11,069 bases of DNA from Nitrospiraceae bacterium. Its GTDB lineage: Bacteria > Nitrospirota > Thermodesulfovibrionia > Thermodesulfovibrionales > Dissulfurispiraceae. Where the stretch lies: assembly GCA_003170655.1 (NCBI GenBank), contig PMYY01000206.1:1-11069 (forward strand), written 5' to 3'. Shown here in pieces: positions 1 to 5,294 of the stretch (positions are counted from its first letter, which is position 1; every line of letters starts with the position of its first letter). A model generated the notes under the pieces. The model saw only the letters and a list, made by a program, of their open reading frames with translations. It was not told where the DNA came from and made no database searches. The translations under genes were made by a program, and so were the position numbers.

Positions 1-600
1 TCCCAACATGATCCTCTCCCCGTGCCATACGCGCCAGCTTTTCCTGAAGGAGTGAAAGAGGGCCAATACAATTGGACCCTCGATCATTATACCCGTATCT
101 CGCCAGCTCTTCCTCCTTGCCTGAGGACGCAGCTTGCGATGGAAACCCCGATATTCATTTGCGATGTTCAGGCCTCCGGTAAAGGCTTTTTCGAGATCGA
201 TGATGATCAGCTTTCGGTGGTCCCGCTTTACGTAATGAAAGGGCGCGGTCCATTTGAATGGGTGGGATGCTATAACTTTTATGCCGGCCTCCCTCAACTC
301 ATGCCAGAAGCTGGAGGGCGTGTCGAAGGAGCCGAAGTGGTCATAAAGGATGTAGACACTTACGCCGTTTCTGCTCTTTTCCTTCAGGATCTCGGTCAGT
401 TCGAGTCCCGTCTCATCATTCCTGAAGATATAGAACTGCAGGCAGATGATCTTCTGAGCAGACTTGACCGCATCGAAGATGGCCGCAAAGGTCTCTTCGC
501 CCTTATGCAGAAGCGTGATGCTGGATGCCGATGAAAAGCTGCCCTTGTAAATAGTCTCAATAGCAGTTTGAGTGAAGGTCGCCGCAAGAAAATCCACCAT
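1..600 (-). CDS. Phospholipase D / cardiolipin synthase family protein (3' part missing)
   Basis: I translated the minus strand from the ATG at 600-598; the frame stays open to the left edge, giving 200 visible residues. The family is phospholipase D-like phosphatidyltransferases, most like cardiolipin synthase. Diagnostic features are the first HKD motif HRKLIIID (residues 128-135; catalytic H128, K130, D135) followed by TGGLNIANEYRGF (141-153), and an earlier CLQFYIFRND stretch typical of the domain start. The second HKD motif, needed to complete the active site, would lie beyond the window. No N-terminal membrane segments are present, so it resembles the soluble ClsB-like form rather than ClsA. 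The start lies 7 nt after the metallophosphoesterase stop, so the two are probably co-transcribed. The nearest Shine-Dalgarno-like run (minus GGAAAGG, 621-615) is 14 nt away, rather far; an upstream in-frame ATG at 627-625 has no better site. Family assignment is solid; substrate is not determinable. Confidence 0.88.
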   Translation of the reverse strand, partial: MVDFLAATFTQTAIETIYKGSFSSASSITLLHKGEETFAAIFDAVKSAQKIICLQFYIFRNDETGLELTEILKEKSRNGVSVYILYDHFGSFDTPSSFWHELREAGIKVIASHPFKWTAPFHYVKRDHRKLIIIDLEKAFTGGLNIANEYRGFHRKLRPQARRKSWRDTGIMIEGPIVLALFHSFRKSWRVWHGERIMLG

Positions 601-607
601 ATTAGTG

Positions 608-1759
608 CTATGTGCCTTTCCGATCATCGTCGCGCACTATATCTATCACCGTCACTTCCGGCGGCGCGAGAAAGCGAATAGGAGGTCCCCATGTGCCGGA
701 ACCCCTGCTTACATAGAGCATGCCGCCGTTCGCTCTAAGCAGTCCTGCATCCTTAGGGTAGTAAATCTTGGTAAGCAGACTGAAAGGAAATATCTGCCCC
801 TTGTGAACGTGGCCCGAAAGCTGCAAATCGAAAAGTCCCAGAGAATCTTTATTGATGAGAGGCCGGTGTTTCAGTAGGATTGTGAAGCGTTCGCGGGGGA
901 ATGAGGCGAGAAGGTGCTTTTCCATCGACTCGTCATATCCGTTGAAATACTTGGCCGCCGGATCGTCGACGCCGATCAGGTTTATAATACCGTCGATGCT
1001 TATACCTTCCCCCCTGAGCAAGGTAAAGCCTGCTGCTTTCTTGAATGCGATAGCTTGTTTCAGCCCCGCGTAATATTCGTGATTGCCGAGAACAGCGAAC
1101 TTGCCGTACCGCGGATTGATCTCTTTAATCATGTCGGCAAGGCCTTCCAGGCTATTGATCTGTCCGTCCACAAGATCTCCCGTCGATACGAGCATGTCAG
1201 GGGCCGCCGCTTTCACCTTTTCCAGAATCAACCCCAACCGCTCTTTTCTGACGATCAGCCCTAGATGAACATCCGAAATCTGGGCGATCCTGATCCTGTC
1301 GACTCCCTTCGGTAGTTTTGTGGTATTGATGACGACATGCTCTGTTCGTATATTCAGCGCTTCATTATAACCGTATACCGATATGCAAATCGCCATGAAG
1401 AACGGGATGATAAATACCGTCTTTGCGGTGAGAGCAAAAAATGCGAGTTCTTTATGAAGCAGGGCGCTTCCCAGATAGACAACGAGACGGTAAAAATCGA
1501 CTAGGAGCGAAGCGGAAAAAAAGAGAAAGATAAAGCCCAACCATGTATAACCTATCCAGGCCATGTATCTTGCGAAAAGATCGAATCCGGCATTCTCGGA
1601 CTGACGAATAATTACCGGTGCCAGGACCATCACGATGAAGAAGAAGACCAGAATTATGCCCGTTCGCGCGCCGAAGTCGAAGGCAGCCTTTGCCCTTAAG
1701 AAGGCATGCAGATGTAAGGCGCCATAAATGAAGAAAAAGACTAGCAGGAAAAGTCTCAT
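608..1759 (-). CDS. Membrane-anchored metallophosphoesterase (YkuE/YaeI-like)
   Basis: This 383-residue protein has an N-terminal membrane region with about four hydrophobic segments (roughly residues 1-20, 33-52, 66-88 and 105-130) and a C-terminal calcineurin-like phosphoesterase domain (about 155-375). All metal-site blocks are visible: ISDVHLG with D163 and H165, GDLVDG (194-199), GNHE (225-228), KHRP with H298, and GHVH (316-319). The family uses a dinuclear metal centre to hydrolyse phosphoesters; some relatives act on lipid A precursors or other envelope phospholipids, but the substrate here cannot be read from the sequence. The domain is expected to sit at the membrane; which side it faces is not evident. 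The ATG at 1759 retains the whole membrane region and has no clear Shine-Dalgarno, but a perfect minus-strand TATAAT lies 8 nt upstream, suggesting a leaderless transcript. The PLD-family gene follows 7 nt downstream. Confidence 0.9.
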   Translation of the reverse strand: MRLFLLVFFFIYGALHLHAFLRAKAAFDFGARTGIILVFFFIVMVLAPVIIRQSENAGFDLFARYMAWIGYTWLGFIFLFFSASLLVDFYRLVVYLGSALLHKELAFFALTAKTVFIIPFFMAICISVYGYNEALNIRTEHVVINTTKLPKGVDRIRIAQISDVHLGLIVRKERLGLILEKVKAAAPDMLVSTGDLVDGQINSLEGLADMIKEINPRYGKFAVLGNHEYYAGLKQAIAFKKAAGFTLLRGEGISIDGIINLIGVDDPAAKYFNGYDESMEKHLLASFPRERFTILLKHRPLINKDSLGLFDLQLSGHVHKGQIFPFSLLTKIYYPKDAGLLRANGGMLYVSRGSGTWGPPIRFLAPPEVTVIDIVRDDDRKGT

Positions 1760-1767
1760 ATCTGTCT

Positions 1768-1796
1768 ATTATAGTATGAATTTTCATAGTAAAACA
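1768..1796 (-). promoter_or_regulatory. Candidate promoter of the metallophosphoesterase gene
   Basis: On the minus strand a perfect -10 hexamer TATAAT lies at 1773-1768. At 17-nt spacing the -35 position (1796-1791) reads TGTTTT, a poor match to TTGACA. A transcript starting about 7 nt after the -10 would begin within a few bases of the ATG at 1759. The evidence is the -10 match, the right orientation and the divergent position; AT-rich sequence can give such hexamers by chance. Confidence 0.4.
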
Positions 1797-1844
1797 TGGA
1801 ACCGGCCGAAAGAGCCGTCCCTGCACTTCTTACGAGAACCCTTC

Positions 1845-1893
1845 GAGCTTTGCCGGATACCCCCTAAAGTAAGGATTGTCCGGTAGCAAGCTC
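1845..1893. repeat. Interrupted inverted repeat (6+5 bp stem)
   Basis: GAGCTT (1845-1850) pairs with AAGCTC (1888-1893), and the inner CCGGA (1853-1857) pairs with TCCGG (1879-1883). An internal loop of 2 nt versus 4 nt lies between the two stems and the terminal loop is 21 nt. It is not followed by a T-run on either strand, so it is not a simple intrinsic terminator. Confidence 0.5.
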
Positions 1894-1896
1894 TCA

Positions 1897-1912
1897 GCCT
1901 TCCTACGGAGGC
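1897..1912. repeat. Small hairpin, 6 bp with one bulge
   Basis: GCCT-T-CC (1897-1903) pairs with GG-AGGC (1907-1912) around a TAC loop, with T1901 bulged. It lies 3 nt after the 1845-1893 stem and may belong to the same folded element. Confidence 0.35.
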
Positions 1913-1925
1913 GTGCACTGTTACG

Positions 1926-1964
1926 CTCCAGATTCGAGAAGAATCTTCCCGTCAGAATCTGGAG
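1926..1964. repeat. Perfect 10-bp inverted repeat with a competing inner hairpin
   Basis: CTCCAGATTC (1926-1935) is exactly complementary to GAATCTGGAG (1955-1964), with a 19-nt loop. The loop holds a second GAATCT (1941-1946), so AGATTC (1930-1935) can instead form a 6-bp hairpin with a 5-nt loop. The two folds exclude each other. No T-run follows, so terminator function is not supported. Confidence 0.55.
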
Positions 1965-1999
1965 GATGATATTCACACTTTTGTAAACTGTCAGTTCCT

Positions 2000-2016
2000 G
2001 GTCAGAACTTCTGACC
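2000..2016. promoter_or_regulatory. Perfect 17-nt palindrome, candidate operator
   Basis: GGTCAGAA (2000-2007) and TTCTGACC (2009-2016) are exact inverted arms around a single C. A 1-nt loop cannot close in RNA without opening the innermost pair, so a DNA-binding site for a dimeric regulator is the more natural reading. It ends 47 nt before the archease ATG. A related half-site GTCAGAA occurs at 1951-1957 and a partial copy GTCAG at 1990. The cognate regulator is unknown. Confidence 0.45.
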
Positions 2017-2063
2017 GGTGATTACGGGATGAGTTCACACTTGAAGCGTGATATCATGTAAGT

Positions 2064-2477
2064 ATGAACTATGAACTGATAGACATCTCCGGTGATGTTG
2101 GGATTAAAGCTTATGGAAAGGATTGTGCGGATGCGTGGGGGAATGCTGGAATCGGTATGTACAGCCTTATCACCGACCTCGAAAAGATCGAAGAGAAAAA
2201 AACGCTCGATATAGCGATTTCCGCAGATTCCCCGGAAGGGTTGCTGGTGAAGTATCTGAACGAACTGATATTTCATTTCGATACTTATAACTTCATCGGC
2301 CGGCGCATAGATGTAATTTCATTTTCGGATGGATCGATCAGGGCAACGGTCCATGGTGAGGAATTCGATCCTGGGTTACATGAGCAAAGGTTGCTTTTGA
2401 AGGCAGCGACGTATCACAATATCAAGATCGTAAAGGGTGATGAGGTATGTGAAGTCGAGGTCATTTTCGATATATGA
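2064..2477 (+). CDS. Archease, RtcB ligase activating cofactor
   Basis: This 137-residue protein matches the archease family in length and in its ends. The N-terminal YELIDISGDVGIKAYG block carries the conserved Asp in DVGI (D11), and the C-terminal EVEVIFDI carries the conserved penultimate Asp (D136). In characterised archeases these acidic residues help bind metal, and the protein promotes RtcB guanylylation and turnover. The rtcB gene follows 70 nt downstream on the same strand, which strongly supports the role. The start at 2064 gives the expected N-terminus; its Shine-Dalgarno is weak (TAAG just upstream), and no clear sigma-70 promoter could be placed. The family can look divergent in bacteria, but the context leaves little doubt. 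Confidence 0.9.
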   Translation: MNYELIDISGDVGIKAYGKDCADAWGNAGIGMYSLITDLEKIEEKKTLDIAISADSPEGLLVKYLNELIFHFDTYNFIGRRIDVISFSDGSIRATVHGEEFDPGLHEQRLLLKAATYHNIKIVKGDEVCEVEVIFDI

Positions 2478-2480
2478 GTC

Positions 2481-2502
2481 GCAAGGGCAAGGCTTGCCTT
2501 GC
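2481..2502 (+). repeat. Self-complementary element between archease and rtcB
   Basis: GCAAGG (2481-2486) pairs with CCTTGC (2497-2502) leaving a 10-nt loop; alternatively GGCAAG (2486-2491) and CTTGCC (2493-2498) form a near-perfect palindrome around one G. It starts 3 nt after the archease stop and ends 45 nt before the rtcB ATG. No U-tract follows. It could tune rtcB expression or stabilise a processed mRNA end; this is inference. Confidence 0.4.
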
Positions 2503-2547
2503 TCGTGGGCGCAGCAATTGGCGCACCTACAGATTATTGGGGTTCTT

Positions 2548-3993
2548 ATGTCTCTCGAAAAACTTAGAAGGATAGACGAAAACAGGCTCGAGGTGCCTAA
2601 GGGCTACAAGCCAGGCATGCGGACGAACGGTATTATCTTCGTGGACTCTGTGCTCGAAAAAGGGCTGGAGTCCGGCTGCATCGATCAGGTGGCAAATGTC
2701 GCAACGCTGCCCGGAATTGTGGGTTCGTCTCTCGCCATGCCGGACATCCACACCGGTTACGGTTTCCCTATCGGCGGAGTAGCTGCATTCGACCTCGACG
2801 ACGGTATCATATCACCGGGAGGTGTCGGATATGATATCAACTGTGGTGTCAGGCTGCTCAGGAGCGATCTAAAGAGGGACGAGGTTACGCCGAAGATCAA
2901 AGACCTCATCGACGTCCTCTACAATGAGATACCCGCCGGGGTCGGCTCAAAGGGCAAGATCCGGCTGGGTCCCGAGTCAGAGCGGAAGCTTCTCATCAAA
3001 GGCGCTCGCTGGGCCGTAGAGGAAGGTTACGGCACGACGACGGACCTTGAGAGGATCGAATCGAATGGCTGCATGGAAGGCGCCGATCCGGGGCTGATCA
3101 GCGCAAAGGCCTATGAGCGTGGTAGGGCGCAGCAAGGCACACTCGGTAGTGGCAATCATTTTATTGAAGTTCAGTACATCGATGAGATATATGATGAAAA
3201 GACGGCCAATGCCCTCGGACTCTTCAAAGACCATGTGACGGTTATGATTCATACGGGCTCGCGAGGGTTCGGCCATCAGGTATGCACCGACTTTCTCGAA
3301 GTGATGGCCGGCGCCATAAGGAAATACAAAATAGAACTGCCCGACAGGGAGCTCGCATGCGCACCTTTCAGGAGCCAGGAGGCCCAGGATTATCTTGCGG
3401 CCATGAGGGCTGCGGCCAACTACGCGTGGGCTAACAGGCAGTGCCTCATGCATTGGGCTCGCGAGGCATTCATCTCTTTCTTCAAGGTCTCTCCGGGCCT
3501 GCTCGGCATGGGACTCGTTTACGATGTGGCACACAATATCGCCAAAATAGAGGAGCATATGATAAACGGGAAGAAAAGAAAGTTAGTGATGCATCGCAAG
3601 GGAGCCACACGGGCGTTTCCGCCGGGCCATCTTGAACTGCCTGACATCTACCGGCATGTCGGCCAGCCAGTGATAATCCCCGGCGACATGGGCAGGGCTT
3701 CTTTTGTTCTTATTGGCACCGAGAAAGGTATGAATGAGACATTCAGTTCCGCATGCCACGGAGCAGGCAGGGTATTATCACGCCACGAGGCCATCCGGCG
3801 TGCAAAAGGCCGGTCGATCAGGAGGGAACTGGAAGATAAGGGGATTTTTGTCAGATCTGCGGGAAGAGAGATACTTGCCGAAGAGATGCCGGAAGCATAT
3901 AAGAATGTTTCGAATGTTGTCGACGTAGTCCATAACGCAGGCATAGCCCGTAAGGTCGCTCGCCTTAGGCCGATGGGGGTAGTAAAAGGTTAA
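2548..3993 (+). CDS. rtcB: RNA-splicing ligase RtcB (3'-phosphate RNA ligase)
   Basis: RtcB joins RNA 2',3'-cyclic phosphate or 3'-phosphate ends to 5'-OH ends using GTP and Mn2+, acting in tRNA splicing and RNA repair. From the ATG at 2548 the protein has 481 residues, the length of archaeal RtcB and longer than the approximately 408-residue E. coli form. The active-site residues are all present: D96 and C99 in GYDINCG, N203/H204/E207 in GSGNHFIE, H235 in MIHTGSRG, H329 in VAHN, and the guanylylated His at H404 in ACHGAGR. The frame is open upstream to an ATG at 2437, but those 37 residues overlap archease and show no family similarity. The ATG at 2548 has GGGG 5 nt upstream. The stop overlaps the mqnA start by 1 nt. 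Archease upstream supplies its activator; no RtcA cyclase or RtcR regulator is visible in the window. Confidence 0.96.
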   Translation: MSLEKLRRIDENRLEVPKGYKPGMRTNGIIFVDSVLEKGLESGCIDQVANVATLPGIVGSSLAMPDIHTGYGFPIGGVAAFDLDDGIISPGGVGYDINCGVRLLRSDLKRDEVTPKIKDLIDVLYNEIPAGVGSKGKIRLGPESERKLLIKGARWAVEEGYGTTTDLERIESNGCMEGADPGLISAKAYERGRAQQGTLGSGNHFIEVQYIDEIYDEKTANALGLFKDHVTVMIHTGSRGFGHQVCTDFLEVMAGAIRKYKIELPDRELACAPFRSQEAQDYLAAMRAAANYAWANRQCLMHWAREAFISFFKVSPGLLGMGLVYDVAHNIAKIEEHMINGKKRKLVMHRKGATRAFPPGHLELPDIYRHVGQPVIIPGDMGRASFVLIGTEKGMNETFSSACHGAGRVLSRHEAIRRAKGRSIRRELEDKGIFVRSAGREILAEEMPEAYKNVSNVVDVVHNAGIARKVARLRPMGVVKG

Positions 3994-4802
3994 TGGCCGA
4001 TCTCAAACTGAAGATCGGCAGAATCCCATTTGCCAATCTTTTCCCCATCTTTTATACACTCGAAAAGGAATTTGACTGTTCTTCCTACGAATTCATAGAC
4101 GGGGTACCGTCGCTTCTGAACCAGATGCTCAGGGAGGGGACTATAGACCTAAGTCCCTCCTCCTCGGTGGAGTATCTCAGGAATTCTTCTCTCTACGGTT
4201 TTGTCGACGGCATATCGGTCAGCTCCAAGGGGCCGGTCGGGTCGATCTTCCTTTTCAGCAGTATACCGATCGAAAGTCTGGATGGGCGCACTATATGTGT
4301 TACATCTCAGTCGGCCACCTCGGTTGCGCTCCTCGATATCGTATTGACGAGGTTCTTCAGCATCAAATACTCTTCGATGGTTTCTCAAAACCCGGCATCA
4401 ACTGATGCTGAAGCGTTTCTACTTATTGGGGATGAGGCATTGAAATTCGGCTCGATGTTCAAAAGTCGCGCCCCCAAACTTTCCCGGTACCTTTTTATGT
4501 ATGATCTCGGTGAAATATGGTATGAAAAGACCGGCCTTCCGTTTGTCTTCGCCCTCTGGATCGTGAGAAAGGAGCTTTATAACCGAGAGGATCTCAGGCA
4601 TGAGCTATTCGTAAAATTTGTCGGGGACCTCATGAAGGCTAAAGAAAAGTCTCTTCACAACCTTATTGAAATTGCGGGTCATTCTCCGATGAAAGCATTT
4701 CTGAGTGAAAACGAGATTATTTCGTATTGGAACATGCTCGATTATGAATTGTCCGATGAACATAAGAAGGGTCTTAATCTTTTCCGGGATTATTTGGACT
4801 AA
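3993..4802 (+). CDS. mqnA: Chorismate dehydratase, menaquinone futalosine pathway
   Basis: MqnA converts chorismate to 3-enolpyruvylbenzoate, the first step of the futalosine route to menaquinone. The 269-residue length fits the family, which has a periplasmic-binding-protein-like two-lobed fold but is cytoplasmic. Recognisable blocks are GRIPFANLFP (9-18), LSPSSSVEY (53-61), LLIGDEAL (143-150) and DLGEIWYEKTGLPFVF (171-186). The ATG at 3993 shares its A with the rtcB stop (TAATG), and AAAGG lies just upstream, so translation is probably coupled to rtcB. No other mqn genes are in the window. MqnA and the related MqnD share the fold; the N-terminal GRI block and the LLIGDEAL block favour MqnA. 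Confidence 0.9.
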   Translation: MADLKLKIGRIPFANLFPIFYTLEKEFDCSSYEFIDGVPSLLNQMLREGTIDLSPSSSVEYLRNSSLYGFVDGISVSSKGPVGSIFLFSSIPIESLDGRTICVTSQSATSVALLDIVLTRFFSIKYSSMVSQNPASTDAEAFLLIGDEALKFGSMFKSRAPKLSRYLFMYDLGEIWYEKTGLPFVFALWIVRKELYNREDLRHELFVKFVGDLMKAKEKSLHNLIEIAGHSPMKAFLSENEIISYWNMLDYELSDEHKKGLNLFRDYLD

Positions 4803-4811
4803 GTGCCCACC

Positions 4812-4846
4812 TTGCGATTTTAACGGTAAGATTGTTACTATATAGT
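4812..4846 (+). promoter_or_regulatory. Candidate sigma-70 promoter of the yajC-secDF operon
   Basis: In the 93-nt gap after mqnA, TTGCGA (4812-4817) is followed 18 nt later by TACTAT (4836-4841); TATAGT (4841-4846) is an alternative -10. Each hexamer matches four or five of six consensus positions. Either would give a leader of a few tens of bases before yajC. No terminator was seen for the preceding unit, so read-through is also possible. Confidence 0.35.
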
Positions 4847-4895
4847 TCAAAAATTTGATCAATCAAACCATGAGTTTTGTAATAAGGAGGTTTAA

Positions 4896-5243
4896 ATGAT
4901 ATTCGATCTGACAACCGATGCATATGCGATGGCTCCCGCTCAACAGGGAGCAGGCCAGGCAGGCGGACTGCAGGCCATGATCATGAATCTTGCCCCGCTG
5001 GTCCTTATATTCGTCATCTTTTATTTCCTTTTGATTCGCCCACAGCAGAAGAAGGCAAAAGAGATAAAGAAGATGCTGGACGAGTTGAAAAAGGGCGATA
5101 AAGTGGTCACAGCAGGCGGAATCTATGGTGTGATTGAAAGCGTCGAGACTGGCACGGTCACAGTTAAGATATCCGAGAACGTAAGGGTCAAAGTCAACAG
5201 GAATTCGATAGCTACAATAAGGACAGGCTCGGACCAGGAATAG
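4896..5243 (+). CDS. yajC: Sec translocon accessory subunit YajC
   Basis: YajC is a small single-span inner-membrane protein that associates with SecDF and the SecYEG translocon. At 115 residues it has the usual length. A glycine/glutamine/alanine-rich N-terminus (about 10-27) precedes a strong transmembrane helix (about 30-48) ending in the family signature RPQQKKAKE, then a cytoplasmic domain with LKKGDKVVTAGGIYGVI (about residues 64-80). An excellent Shine-Dalgarno, AAGGAGG, sits 5 nt before the ATG, the strongest in the window. secD follows 51 nt downstream, confirming the identity. Confidence 0.96.
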   Translation: MIFDLTTDAYAMAPAQQGAGQAGGLQAMIMNLAPLVLIFVIFYFLLIRPQQKKAKEIKKMLDELKKGDKVVTAGGIYGVIESVETGTVTVKISENVRVKVNRNSIATIRTGSDQE

Positions 5244-5249
5244 TCCTGG
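5234..5249 (+). repeat. 6-bp hairpin with the yajC stop codon in its loop
   Basis: CCAGGA (5234-5239) is exactly complementary to TCCTGG (5244-5249). The 4-nt loop ATAG contains the yajC stop (5241-5243). An A-rich run follows, not a T-run, so it is not a plus-strand terminator. The secD Shine-Dalgarno (GGAGG, 5279-5283) lies 29 nt further on. Confidence 0.45.
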
Positions 5250-5294
5250 CAAAAAAAAGCGTCCCACAACATCAAGCCGGAGGATTGCAGATAG

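Larger units (their letters stand above)
1760..2063. other. Non-coding divergent intergenic region rich in inverted repeats
   Basis: This 304-nt stretch separates the minus-strand metallophosphoesterase from plus-strand archease. I see no credible coding frame in it. It contains a promoter candidate at its left end, three inverted repeats or hairpins between 1845 and 1964, a perfect 17-nt palindrome at 2000-2016, three copies of GTCAG (1951, 1990, 2001) and two copies of TTCACACTT (1972-1980 and 2034-2042). No tRNA was recognised, and no sigma-54 type GG-N10-GC element was found upstream of the archease gene. The content suggests regulatory DNA or a small structured RNA, but no known family is recognised. 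Confidence 0.6.

Noticed and set aside
22..534. A 170-codon plus-strand open frame at the left end
   Set aside because: It is exactly codon-antiparallel to the minus-strand PLD-family gene, whose translation contains the HKD motif and family blocks; the plus-strand product resembles nothing known to me.
1926..1950. A T-arm-like string (GATTCGAGA) suggesting a tRNA or tRNA-like domain
   Set aside because: The flanking bases do not form the 5-bp T-stem, no acceptor or anticodon arm could be placed, and the bases fit the local hairpins better.
2437..2547. An upstream ATG extending RtcB by 37 residues
   Set aside because: The extension overlaps the archease coding end, has no family similarity, and the 481-residue form from 2548 matches known RtcB length and residue positions.
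3441..3944. Shadow open frames inside rtcB and other long genes on both strands
   Set aside because: They lie in alternative frames of genes with clear family motifs, lack ribosome-binding sites and give low-complexity or unrecognisable products.
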